A DNA stretch of 64,000 nucleotides from Halorussus limi (GTDB lineage: Archaea > Halobacteriota > Halobacteria > Halobacteriales > Haladaptataceae), in assembly GCF_023238205.1 (NCBI RefSeq), contig NZ_CP096659.1, positions 1,178,001 through 1,242,000 of the forward strand, written 5' to 3'. Both the position numbers and the translations under genes were made by a program. Of the stretch, positions 34,423-42,481 are shown piece after piece. The first letter of the stretch is position 1; every line of letters starts with the position of its first letter. The notes beneath the pieces were generated by a model. It made no database searches, was not told where the DNA came from, and saw nothing but the letters and a program-made list of their open reading frames with translations.

Positions 34423-34985
34423 TGCCGGACTTCGAAGTCGTCTCGCTCCCCGACACCGACCACGTCGCGGAGGGCGACACCGCGCCGGACTTCACCCGAC
34501 CGCTCGTCAACGACGAGTACTGGGAGGACGCCGCGCTCTCGGACTTGACCGACGAGGGGCCGGTCCTGCTGGTGTTCTTCACGATGGACGGCGCGTTCCC
34601 CGCGACGTACATGTGGAACGAGATTCGGGACCGGAACTGGGGTAGCGAGGCACAGCGCACCTCGGACGAAGCGAGCGGTGAAAGCGCGAACGACGACGGC
34701 CGAGAGTTGACCATCGTCGGCCTCTCCATCTCGGACCCCTACGCCCACAAGCAACTCGTCGAGGAACGCGGGATAGACTACCGACTCTTCTCGGACCCGC
34801 AGAACGGCGTCGCCGAGGAGTACGGCATCGTCAACGACCTCGACGGGATGGCGGGCGTGAGCGAACCCAGGCCCGCGGTCTTCCTGCTGGACGAGGACCG
34901 GACCGTCGAGTACGCGTGGGTCGCCGAGGAGTGGCCAGACTTCCCGGACTACGACGAGGTCGAAGACGCCATCGGCGAACTGTAG
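34422..34985 (+). CDS. Peroxiredoxin-fold protein lacking all Cys
   Basis: 187 residues. The AhpC/TSA fold is recognisable from GDTAPDFTRPLVNDEYW, LLVFFTMDGAFPATYMW, TIVGLSISDPYAHKQLVEER, YRLFSDPQNGVAEEYGI and PAVFLLDEDRTVEYAWV. Where peroxiredoxins carry the peroxidatic Cys (after the P-x-x-x-T/S-x-x-C segment) this protein has MDGAFPAT, and there is no Cys anywhere in the sequence. Classical peroxidase activity is therefore excluded; a binding or regulatory role is possible. An in-frame palindromic insertion (34645-34665) adds about 20 acidic residues. Confidence 0.8.
   Translation: MPDFEVVSLPDTDHVAEGDTAPDFTRPLVNDEYWEDAALSDLTDEGPVLLVFFTMDGAFPATYMWNEIRDRNWGSEAQRTSDEASGESANDDGRELTIVGLSISDPYAHKQLVEERGIDYRLFSDPQNGVAEEYGIVNDLDGMAGVSEPRPAVFLLDEDRTVEYAWVAEEWPDFPDYDEVEDAIGEL
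34645..34665 (+). repeat. Palindrome-like insertion inside the peroxiredoxin-like gene
   Basis: The 21-mer here matches 18 of 21 bases of the segment at 19181-19201 in the S9 peptidase gene, and in both cases it is read in the same frame (S/G-E-A-Q-R-T/A-S). It sits in a ~65-bp hydrophilic insertion between two conserved strands of the fold. Confidence 0.45.
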
Positions 34986-35109
34986 GCAGCGACGCCGATT
35001 TCGGGTTTACTGGTCCCGCCGACGCCGAAAGTCGGGCGGTCGGCGCGAACGCCGCCCCCGAGCGGTGACAGACGCTACGCTTTTTTCCACGGCCTCCCGA
35101 GACAGACGC

Positions 35110-35706
35110 ATGAGCGAGGCAATCGAGGAGGCGGCAGACGCGATTCGCGCGGGCGAACTCGTCGTCTACCCGACCGAGACGGTGTACGGTCTCGGCGCGG
35201 ACGCGCTGGACGAAACGGCGGTCGAGCGCGTCTTCGCGGCGAAAGACCGGTCGCACGAGAAACCGATTTCGCTCGCCGTTCCCGACGCGACGTCCGCGCT
35301 GGAGTACGTCCGCCCGACCGACCGCGAGGAGCGGTTCATGCGCGAGTTCCTGCCCGGCCCGGTGACGGTCCTCTGCGAGAAGCGCGAGTCGGTCCCGGAC
35401 GTTCTGACCGGCGGCCGCGAGCGCGTGGGGGTGCGCGTGCCCGACCACGAGGTCGCGCTCGACCTCCTGAACGAAGTCGCGCCCGTCACGGCCACGAGCG
35501 CGAACGTGAGCGGGCGACCGAGCGCGACCCGAGTCGCCGACATCGACGACGAGATTCGGGACGCCGCCGCGGCGGTCCTCGACGGGGGCGAGACCGGCGG
35601 GACCGGAAGCACCGTCGTGAACGTCGAGACCGGCGACATCGTGCGCGAGGGGCCGAACGCCGACGACGTGGCGGCGTGGCTCGACGCGAACGCAGACGGC
35701 TCATAG
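35110..35706 (+). CDS. tsaC: Threonylcarbamoyl-AMP synthase (Sua5/YrdC)
   Basis: 198 residues from ATG 35110. It makes threonylcarbamoyl-AMP from Thr, bicarbonate and ATP, the first step of t6A37 formation in ANN-decoding tRNAs. Signature segments are VVYPTETVYGLGADA, KDRSHEKPISLAV, FLPGPVTVL, VGVRVPDHEVAL and TATSANVSGRPSATRV. It lacks the C-terminal Sua5 extension, so it is the short YrdC/TsaC form. The last 6 bp overlap the convergent Cas4-like gene. Confidence 0.92.
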   Translation: MSEAIEEAADAIRAGELVVYPTETVYGLGADALDETAVERVFAAKDRSHEKPISLAVPDATSALEYVRPTDREERFMREFLPGPVTVLCEKRESVPDVLTGGRERVGVRVPDHEVALDLLNEVAPVTATSANVSGRPSATRVADIDDEIRDAAAAVLDGGETGGTGSTVVNVETGDIVREGPNADDVAAWLDANADGS

Positions 35707-36369
35707 TCCCAGTAACGACTTCAGCGAACGCGTTTTGACGCCGCACTCGGTCCGATAGTCGCAGGCTTGGCACTTCGCGTCGTTCGTCAGGCGCGGCGGC
35801 GGGCCGTCGAGCGACCGGGCGGCCTCTACCGCCGTCCGATACGCGGCTTTCCGCCGGGTGCCGAGACGCACCTCCCGAATCACCCCGTGGGTCGGGTACT
35901 CCACGAACGCGCGCTCGACCGACCGCTCGGCCTCCCACGAGAGCGCCTTCGCGGCGGCGACGGTCCGGACCGACTGGGGTTCCCAGACGCCCTGTTCGGG
36001 CGGGTCGCCGGTGAAGACCATCGCGGGCGTGGGCGCGTCGAGCGAGAGGACCTTGTGGACGACGCCCCGGCAGTCCTTCCCCTCGGCCACGCGCTCTCGG
36101 TCGCTCGGGTCCCGAATCTCGGACCACTCGGCGTCGAATCGCCGGCGAGCGTACTCCAGATTCGACCGGAACTCGTCGGGCGCGACCGACAGCGGCAGGT
36201 CCGCGAGGGCGTCGCGGTCGGCCGCCAACAGGTCGCCGTACCGGTAAGCGAGTTCCCGCCGCTCGGCCACATCGTCGGGAACCTCGAAGTCGTCCTCGCG
36301 CCGCCGATAGTACAACTTCCGCGGGCAGTACGCCGCGGTTTCGAGTTCACTGAACGGAACCTTCGACAC
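35701..36369 (-). CDS. Solo Cas4-like Fe-S nuclease
   Basis: 222 residues. The PD-(D/E)XK fold of Cas4/RecB-like exonucleases is suggested by FSELETAAYCPRKLYYRRRE at the start (Cys15) and the C-terminal Cys cluster CQACDYRTEC (Cys200, 203, 209); together these four Cys fit the 4Fe-4S site of Cas4. The central active-site strand region includes HKVLSLDAPTPAMVFTGD and VERAFVEYPTHG. No other cas gene and no CRISPR array occurs in the window, so this is a free-standing DNA-repair or mobile-element-type Cas4 homologue. It is convergent with tsaC. Confidence 0.7.
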   Translation of the reverse strand: MSKVPFSELETAAYCPRKLYYRRREDDFEVPDDVAERRELAYRYGDLLAADRDALADLPLSVAPDEFRSNLEYARRRFDAEWSEIRDPSDRERVAEGKDCRGVVHKVLSLDAPTPAMVFTGDPPEQGVWEPQSVRTVAAAKALSWEAERSVERAFVEYPTHGVIREVRLGTRRKAAYRTAVEAARSLDGPPPRLTNDAKCQACDYRTECGVKTRSLKSLLGL

Positions 36370-36738
36370 GCGAGTTGTTCGTCGCGTCTTCAGGGATAAG
36401 GATTAGCCAACTCTAGTCACGGTAAAGAAATGGAAATGTTTCTTTGGCGATGGACGGCCAGCGAGCGACTGAGCGAACGCTCGGCCGAACCGCCGACAGT
36501 AGACGCCCAGTCAGACTACCGACAGGGAACGCTCGACTGAGCAACCGATACGGAATCAGCGTCCGCGCGAGTGCAGCGAGCGCGGTTCACCGCGAGCGAG
36601 GAACGGAGTGACGAGCGAGCGGACCAAGGGAGGACGAGAGCGAACGAAGTGAGCGGCGGGACGACCGCCGTGTTTTTCATGAAAGTTTTGCCAGGGAGAA
36701 ATCGCGGCTTCGCCGCGGTTTCGACCGCAGCAAAAGTT
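36370..36738. other. Repeat-rich intergenic region
   Basis: A 369-bp gap with G-A-G-C-G-rich low-complexity sequence at about 36565-36660 (runs of GAGCGAAC/GAGCGAGC type). A hairpin CGCGGC-TTC-GCCGCG lies at 36703-36717, just after the end of the minus-strand gene at 36739, and could act as its terminator. A plus-strand 36-codon frame at 36430 starts MEMFLWRWTASERLS, but nothing else supports it. A TATA-like motif is not obvious. Confidence 0.4.
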
Positions 36739-37341
36739 TCAGAAGGAAACGTTCGTCTCCATCCCCTCGGTCGCGTCGTCCAGACCGTCCTCCTCGACGC
36801 CTTCGGTCATGCGGTCGGAGAGTTCGCGGTCCTGCAGGACGTTCTCGAACTCGTTCCGGAATCGGTCGTTGACGGTGCGCCGTTCCTGCTGGGTCTCGAC
36901 GACGCGGCGGTAGCGTCGGACGGTCGATTCGCTCACGTCGAGTTCGTCGGCGCACTCGCCGGTGGACGCGTCGGCGTCGAGCAACTCCCGGAGGTCGTCC
37001 AAGTCGAACGGGGCGTCCTCGTCGGCGTCCCGGACGAGGTGGAGGTCGATGCGGGCGCGAGCGACCGTCTCCCCGAGCGAGGCGTCGCCGAGTTCGCGAG
37101 CGATTTCGGCGTCGGAGTCGCCCGCGTAGAAGCGCCGAATCACGGTCACGAGGTCCTCGTCGGAGAGCGTCGTCCCGAAGTCGTAGCGGTCGCGCATGCG
37201 CCCGACTACGTCCGCGAGGCGGTCGTCGATGGCCGTCTCCGAACTCAGCGACCCGTGGGTCTCCTCTTGGCGTTCGGTGACGGTGGATTCGTCGGTGACA
37301 TCCATGAAGATGTCCCGGAGTTCCGCTGTCTTCTCGTCCAT
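36739..37341 (-). CDS. HTH protein, conditioned-medium-induced protein 4-like
   Basis: 200 residues from ATG 37341. It starts MDEKTAELRDIFMDVTDEST, then a helical region with two HTH-like parts: LVTVIRRFYAGDSDAEIARE (HTH 1) and CADELDVSESTVRRYRRVVE (HTH 2). A C-terminal segment NDRFRNEFENVLQDRELSDR follows. From memory this matches the haloarchaeal protein named conditioned medium-induced protein 4, found in studies of culture-density responses; the name is not certain. It would be a cytoplasmic DNA-binding regulator. Divergent from the biotin-uptake operon. Confidence 0.7.
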   Translation of the reverse strand: MDEKTAELRDIFMDVTDESTVTERQEETHGSLSSETAIDDRLADVVGRMRDRYDFGTTLSDEDLVTVIRRFYAGDSDAEIARELGDASLGETVARARIDLHLVRDADEDAPFDLDDLRELLDADASTGECADELDVSESTVRRYRRVVETQQERRTVNDRFRNEFENVLQDRELSDRMTEGVEEDGLDDATEGMETNVSF

Positions 37342-37411
37342 TCTCTTATGATGTGGGTCCCTCGTGTCGGCTATATAAAAATCTGTCGGCGATGGCGCGG
37401 TCGAGCGAGCG

Positions 37412-37443
37412 CCGTCAACCGAAGACCTCTTTTCGGTTGACGG
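37412..37443. promoter_or_regulatory. BirA-type biotin operator before bioY
   Basis: Perfect 12-bp inverted repeat: CCGTCAACCGAA (37412-37423), an 8-bp centre, and TTCGGTTGACGG (37432-37443). The core GTCAACC-N14-GGTTGAC agrees with the general layout of biotin-repressor (BirA) operators (…AACC-N14/15-GGTT…). It lies 13 bp before the bioY start codon and would cover the transcription start. The link to BirA is inferred from motif shape and the downstream operon. Confidence 0.65.
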
Positions 37444-37456
37444 GCCACTGGCGAGT

Positions 37457-38041
37457 ATGAGTACGGACACGGCCTCGGTCGAGTTAGTCGGCGAAGAAAC
37501 CGCCGAGAACGTCGCTCGCGCGGCCCTGTTGGCCGCGCTAACGGGGGCGTTCGCCTACGTCTCGTTCCCGAACCCCCTCTCGCCGGCGCCGGTGAGCCTC
37601 CAAGTCCTCGGCGTCTTCCTCGCCGGACTCCTGCTCGGCCCGCTCTGGGGCGGCGTCTCGATGGCGCTGTACCTCGCCGCCGGGGCGGTCGGTGCGCCGG
37701 TGTTCGCGGGCGGGTCTGCCGGGTTGGCGGTGCTGTGGATACAACCGACCAGCGGGTACCTCTGGTCGTACCCCGTCGCGGCGTTCGTCGTCGGCGCGAT
37801 AGCCCACGGCGGTCTCCGACTGCGCGAGTCGGTTCCGCGATCGGTCCCGCGACTCGTCGGCGCGATGGTCGTCGGAACCGCGATAATCTACGCCGTCGGC
37901 GTGGTCGTCATGGCGTTCGTCCTCGACATGACGCTCCGAGCGGCGTTCCTCGCAGGAGCGGCCGCGTTCATCCCCGCCGAAGCGTTCAAAATCGCGGCGG
38001 CGGTCGGCGTCGTCCGGAGCGACCAGATAGTCGCCGAGTAG
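37457..38041 (+). CDS. bioY: Biotin ECF transporter substrate-binding protein BioY
   Basis: 194 residues with about six membrane helices. BioY hallmarks are seen: FPNPLSPAPVSLQVLGVFLA, LYLAAGAVGAPVFAGGSAG and GYLWSYPVAAFVVGAIAH. It is the S component that captures biotin. It is the first gene of a three-gene operon (bioY, ATPase, EcfT-type protein), which together form a dedicated BioYMN-like transporter. The upstream operator suggests repression when biotin is plentiful. Confidence 0.92.
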   Translation: MSTDTASVELVGEETAENVARAALLAALTGAFAYVSFPNPLSPAPVSLQVLGVFLAGLLLGPLWGGVSMALYLAAGAVGAPVFAGGSAGLAVLWIQPTSGYLWSYPVAAFVVGAIAHGGLRLRESVPRSVPRLVGAMVVGTAIIYAVGVVVMAFVLDMTLRAAFLAGAAAFIPAEAFKIAAAVGVVRSDQIVAE

Positions 38042-38069
38042 CGAGACGCGGACACTGCCAACTCACCAG

Positions 38070-38888
38070 ATGATAGAGACACGAAACGTGGTCCACCGGT
38101 ACGGCGACGACGGACCTCCGGCGGTAGACGGCGTCTCGCTCTCCGTCGCCGACGGCGAGTTCGTCCTGCTGGCGGGGGCGAACGGGTCGGGCAAGTCGAC
38201 GCTCGTCCGGCACTTCAACGGCCTGCTCGACCCCGACGAGGGCGAGGTGCTGGTGGACGGCACTCCGGTCTCCGAGGACCTCGTGGCGGCCCGGACCCGG
38301 GTCGGCATGGTGTTCCAACAGCCCCGCGACGGGTTCGTCGCGGCGACGGTCGGCGCGGACGTGGCGTTCGGCCCCGAGAATCTGGGCCTCTCGCACGACG
38401 AAATCGACCGCCGGGTCGGAGATGCGCTCGCAGCGGTGAACATGGCGGGCCGCCGCGACGAGCGCATCGACGAACTCTCGGGCGGCGAGCGCGAGCGGGT
38501 CGCAATCGCGGGGGCCGTGGCGATGGACCCGGACCACCTCGTGCTGGACGAACCGTTCACCGGTCTCGACGCGCCAGCGCGCGAGTCGGTGGTCGAGCAG
38601 TTGCGGAGCCTCAAGGAATCGGGCACGGGCGTCGTCCTCGTGACCCACGACCTCCGGGACGCCTTCGACCTCGCGGACCGAATCGTCGCGCTCGCGGACG
38701 GGAAAGTGGCCGCGGACGCCTCGCCCGCGGACGCCCGCGAGCGGCTCCCCGAACTCGGGATTCGCGTGCCGCCGCGAACGGCGACCGGCGGGAGAGAACT
38801 CGGCGGAGCGGCGACCGACGGGGAAGTGGCCGACTCCGAGGCGGCCGACTCGGAAACGGCCGACCCGGAGGCGACCGAGCGACCGTGA
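38070..38888 (+). CDS. bioM: ECF transporter ATPase (BioM/EcfA-like)
   Basis: 272 residues. Walker A AGANGSGKSTL, Q-loop MVFQQPRDGFVA, signature LSGGERERVAIAG, Walker B HLVLDEPFTGLD and switch His VTHDLRDAFDL are all present. The C-terminal ~60 residues are an acidic low-complexity tail (ADSEAADSETADPEATER). It begins 28 bp after bioY and ends with a 4-bp overlap with the next gene. It hydrolyses ATP for biotin uptake with BioY and BioN. Confidence 0.9.
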   Translation: MIETRNVVHRYGDDGPPAVDGVSLSVADGEFVLLAGANGSGKSTLVRHFNGLLDPDEGEVLVDGTPVSEDLVAARTRVGMVFQQPRDGFVAATVGADVAFGPENLGLSHDEIDRRVGDALAAVNMAGRRDERIDELSGGERERVAIAGAVAMDPDHLVLDEPFTGLDAPARESVVEQLRSLKESGTGVVLVTHDLRDAFDLADRIVALADGKVAADASPADARERLPELGIRVPPRTATGGRELGGAATDGEVADSEAADSETADPEATERP

Positions 38889-39592
38889 CGCTCAGTTACC
38901 GGCCGGGCGACTCGCTGGCCCACCGACTCGACCCCCGGAGCAAACTCGGCTTTCAGGTCGCGTTCGCGCTCGCGGCGTTCGCGCACACGACTCCTCGGGG
39001 ACTGCTCGCGCTGACCGCGGTGGTCGGCGGCGTCCTCGGCGCGTCAGGGCTATCGGCCCGCGAGGCGCTCGCCGAGTACCGATTCGTCTTCCCGTTCCTG
39101 CTCGCGAGTCCCCTCTTCTCGGCGGCGACGCTCGGCCCGCCGTGGGTTCGCTGGTCGGCCGGGTTCGATACCCTGCTCGCCAGCTATCGCGTCGTCCTCG
39201 TCCTGCTGGTGAGCGCGGCCTACCTCCGGACGACGCCGGTCAGGGACTCGCGCGCCGCGATTCAGCGCCTCGTCCCCGGACGGGTCGGGCGACTGCTCGG
39301 CACGGGCGTGGGCTTCGTCTTCCGGTTTCTGCCGGTCCTGCAGGCCGACCTCCGCCGGATTCGGGACGCCTCGGCCGCGCGGTTGGGCGACCAGCGGGGG
39401 TTAGTCGCCCGGATGCGCCTCGTCGGCGTCTCGGGGCTGGCGCGGGCGCTCTCGCGGGCCGACCGGTTCGCGCTCGCGCTCCGCGCCCGGTGTTTCGCGT
39501 GGAACCCGACGCTGCCGCCGCTCTCCTTCTCGCGGGCCGACCTGCCGGTGGTGGCCGCGAGCGTCGCGTTGCTGGCGTGGGCAGCGGTCTGA
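38885..39592 (+). CDS. bioN: ECF transporter T component (BioN/EcfT-like)
   Basis: 235 residues from GTG 38885, overlapping bioM by 4 bp (GTGA). Several membrane helices, with the EcfT-type start SYRPGDSLAHRLDPRSKLGF and the coupling helices around DLRRIRDASAARLGDQRG and LALRARCFAW (the Ala-Arg-Gly-like motifs that touch the ATPase). It completes the BioYMN-type biotin importer. The last helix ends VALLAWAAV. Confidence 0.88.
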   Translation: MTLSYRPGDSLAHRLDPRSKLGFQVAFALAAFAHTTPRGLLALTAVVGGVLGASGLSAREALAEYRFVFPFLLASPLFSAATLGPPWVRWSAGFDTLLASYRVVLVLLVSAAYLRTTPVRDSRAAIQRLVPGRVGRLLGTGVGFVFRFLPVLQADLRRIRDASAARLGDQRGLVARMRLVGVSGLARALSRADRFALALRARCFAWNPTLPPLSFSRADLPVVAASVALLAWAAV

Positions 39593-39742
39593 ATCGTCGC
39601 CGACAGAGAACGAACACTCCCGCTGTCGGGTCGTAGTTTCGAAGCCGAACCGAACGATGTGAACAGTTTGGAAAATTAACTAAATTCGGGGCGAGCGAGA
39701 CCATCAGTACGAGTTATTTCGTGTTGTGTGCTACCATCCTTC

Positions 39743-40207
39743 ATGGGGTTGCTACGGGGGACCAAACTGGCACTCGCCGGAATAGTCGGCGCGGCCCTCG
39801 CGTGGTGGGCCGGAATCGGCACGCAACTGCGACAGTACGAGGTAGTCCGGGCCGCGCTCGAACTGCCGGTAATCGAGTCAATCGTCGGCCGGTACGCCGT
39901 CGTCCTCGACTGGAGCGTGGGCGTCTTCGTCGGCGTCGTCGTCGCCGACCTCTTCGGCTATCTGGGGGCGCGGAACTCGAACCGGAACGTCGAACTGAGT
40001 TCGACCTTGGGCGTCGGCAAAGGGACGAGCGCGGTCGTCGCGGGCGTCGTCGCGCTGTCGTTCGCCGACCCGATTTTCGCCGAGTTCGCGCGCCGGACGC
40101 CGGAACTCGCGGCGTTCGTTCGGACGTATCTCGGCGGGAAGGCCGGGTTCTCGTTCGCGCTCGGAATTTGGGTCGGCGCGGTCGTCGCCGAAGTAGTCCG
40201 GCTGTGA
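39743..40207 (+). CDS. Membrane protein, function unknown
   Basis: 154 residues from ATG 39743 (GTG 15 bp upstream is an alternative). Hydrophobic segments at about 7-25, 58-75, 95-115 and 128-150, with a polar loop ARNSNRNVELSSTLGVGKGT in between. No catalytic motif. It lies between the biotin operon and the HdrD-like gene, with its own spacing of about 150 bp upstream, so it is probably independent. Confidence 0.6.
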   Translation: MGLLRGTKLALAGIVGAALAWWAGIGTQLRQYEVVRAALELPVIESIVGRYAVVLDWSVGVFVGVVVADLFGYLGARNSNRNVELSSTLGVGKGTSAVVAGVVALSFADPIFAEFARRTPELAAFVRTYLGGKAGFSFALGIWVGAVVAEVVRL

Positions 40208-40294
40208 GAAAACGATAAACTCCGAATCCGTTTTCGGTAGAGGAAGTGGCCTGAGTCGGTAAAACTTAAGCGAATCGTCTCCCCCGTGTACAAC

Positions 40295-42481
40295 ATGGCA
40301 AGATTTGTACTGGCGCAGGCGGGGAGCGAGGCCACCCGCCCGACCTTCTGGAAGATCGGTCATCTGGGCGAGGCCGTCTTCTACTACCTCGCGGCGGTGG
40401 CGATAGCCATCTTCGCGTTCGGGGTCTACGAGCGGTTCGCGACCTACGCGCGGGGAACCGAGTCGTGGTTCGACCGCCTCGACGACCTGACGGGCCGCAT
40501 CGCCTCGGCGACCAAAATCGTCTTCTCGAACCAGAAGCAGTTCGACCGCGACCTCTACGCGGGGTTGATGCACGCGTTCATCTTCTGGGGCTTCCTGACC
40601 CTGCTCATCGGGACGACGATTCTGATGATAGACATGGACATCTGGACGAAGGCGCTCGGACAGGAGTCGTTCTTCGTCGACGCGTTCTACCTCTCGTACT
40701 CGCTGGTGATGGACGCGATGGGCCTGCTGTTCGTGGTCGGGGTCGGCATGGCCATCTACCGGCGCTACTGGGTCCAGAACCATCGGCTGTGGGGCCGCCA
40801 CACCTCCGCCGAGGACGACCTGTTCGTCTGGACGCTGTTCCTGTTGGGCGTCGGCGGCTACGTCACGGAGGGCGTCCGCATCCTCGGGACGAGCGCGACC
40901 CGCGACGTCTCCTTCGAGACGGTCAGCTTCGTCGGCTGGTTCGTCTACGACGTGTTGCAGGTCGCGGGCGTCACGCCGGAGACGGCGACGGCGGCCTACC
41001 CCGTAATCTGGTGGTCCCACGCCCTGCTCGCGTTGGCGTTCGTCGCGTCGGTTCCGTACGCCAAGCCGTTCCACATGATTTCCAGTTTCGCGAACGTCGT
41101 CACCCGCGACGAGAAGGCGGGCAAGCGCCTGCCGGGCGTGCCCGACGACGCGAGTCCGGAGGAAATCGGGCACGGGTCCATCGAGGACTTCTCGTGGAAG
41201 GAACTGCTCGACCACGACGCCTGCACCAAGTGCGGCCGGTGTTCGTCGGTCTGCCCCGCGAAGGCGTCGGGCCGACCGCTCGACCCCCGCGACGTGATTC
41301 TCGACCTGAAGCGGTACCGCGAGGACCGCGACGCCGACCGGGTCGAGGACATCCCCATCATCACCGACACCACCGTCGAGGAGACCTACTCGCCGGAGGG
41401 CGCGACCGAGGCGGTGACCGACGGCGGTGCCGCGACCGCAGACTCGGTCGTCGCGAGCGAGACGATGGAGGCCTGCATGTCCTGCATGGCCTGCATGGAC
41501 GCCTGTCCGGTCGAAATCGAACACGTCGAGCAGTTCACCCAGATGAACCGCCGCCTGACCGAGTCGGGCCAGATGGACCCGAACGTGCAGGACACGATGA
41601 TGAACGTGTTCCAGAACGGCAACACGTTCGGCGAACCCCAGCGCAAGCGCCCCGACTGGGCCGACGAGTTGGACTTCGAGATTCCCGACGCCCGCGAACA
41701 GTCGGTCGAGTACCTCTGGTACGTCGGTGACTACCCGAGTTTCGACGAGCGCAACCGGAAGGTCGCCCGGTCGCTGGCCACCATCCTCGAAGAGTCCGGC
41801 GTCGAGTACGGCATCCTCTACGACGACGAGCAGGCCGACGGCAACGACGTGCGCCGGGTCGGCGAGGAGGGCCTCTACGAGATGCTGGTCGAGGACAACG
41901 CCGAGGCGATTCAGAACTGCGACTACGACAAAATCGTCTGCACGGACCCCCACAGTTACAACACGTTCAAGAACGAGTATCCGGAGTTCGACGCCTGCGA
42001 GTGGACCGAAGACGACGTGTTCCACTACACGCAGGTGGTCGAGGACCTGTTCACCGAACTCGGTCTCTCGGGCACCGAACTCGACTACACCGTCACCTAC
42101 CACGACCCCTGTCACCTCGGGCGGTACAACGACGAGTACGAGGCCCCCCGCGAAATCGTGAAAGCGACCGGATGCGAACTCGACGAGATGCCCCGTAACC
42201 GCGACAACTCCTTCTGTTGTGGCGGGGGCGGCGGCGGCCTCTGGATGGACTTCGACGAGGACCCCAAGCCGAGCGAGGAACGTCTGCGCGAGGCGCTGAA
42301 CGACACCGACGCCGGCCAGCGCGTCGAGAAGTTCGTCGTCGCCTGCCCGATGTGCATGACGATGTACGAGGACGGCCGCAAGACCGGCGGCTACGAGGAC
42401 GACATCGAAATCGTGGACGTGTCGGAACTGCTCGTGGAGGCCATCGGTCAGAAAGAGCGCGTGGAAGTCGCCGCGGACTGA
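40295..42481 (+). CDS. HdrD/DsrM-like membrane Fe-S oxidoreductase fusion
   Basis: 728 residues from ATG 40295. An N-terminal membrane domain with about five helices (25-260; possible haem ligands HAFIFWGF and SHALLALAFV) resembles the NarI/DsrM gamma subunit. It is followed by two 4Fe-4S clusters (CTKCGRCSSVCP about 310; CMSCMACMDACP about 395). Two CCG-type domains then follow: the second is complete (DPCHLGRY, CCGGGGGG, CPMCMTM), the first is degenerate. Such fusions pass electrons from soluble donors such as ETF to quinone. No ETF gene is adjacent. A TATA-like AAAACTTAAG lies at 40260-40269. Confidence 0.82.
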   Translation: MARFVLAQAGSEATRPTFWKIGHLGEAVFYYLAAVAIAIFAFGVYERFATYARGTESWFDRLDDLTGRIASATKIVFSNQKQFDRDLYAGLMHAFIFWGFLTLLIGTTILMIDMDIWTKALGQESFFVDAFYLSYSLVMDAMGLLFVVGVGMAIYRRYWVQNHRLWGRHTSAEDDLFVWTLFLLGVGGYVTEGVRILGTSATRDVSFETVSFVGWFVYDVLQVAGVTPETATAAYPVIWWSHALLALAFVASVPYAKPFHMISSFANVVTRDEKAGKRLPGVPDDASPEEIGHGSIEDFSWKELLDHDACTKCGRCSSVCPAKASGRPLDPRDVILDLKRYREDRDADRVEDIPIITDTTVEETYSPEGATEAVTDGGAATADSVVASETMEACMSCMACMDACPVEIEHVEQFTQMNRRLTESGQMDPNVQDTMMNVFQNGNTFGEPQRKRPDWADELDFEIPDAREQSVEYLWYVGDYPSFDERNRKVARSLATILEESGVEYGILYDDEQADGNDVRRVGEEGLYEMLVEDNAEAIQNCDYDKIVCTDPHSYNTFKNEYPEFDACEWTEDDVFHYTQVVEDLFTELGLSGTELDYTVTYHDPCHLGRYNDEYEAPREIVKATGCELDEMPRNRDNSFCCGGGGGGLWMDFDEDPKPSEERLREALNDTDAGQRVEKFVVACPMCMTMYEDGRKTGGYEDDIEIVDVSELLVEAIGQKERVEVAAD

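Noticed and set aside
34422-34985. Calling this a functional peroxiredoxin
   Set aside because: The fold fits, but the protein has no cysteine at all, so peroxidase activity by the known mechanism is not supported.
36430-36540. 36-residue plus-strand ORF (MEMFLWRW...)
   Set aside because: No ribosome-binding site, promoter or conservation evidence; it lies in repeat-like intergenic sequence.
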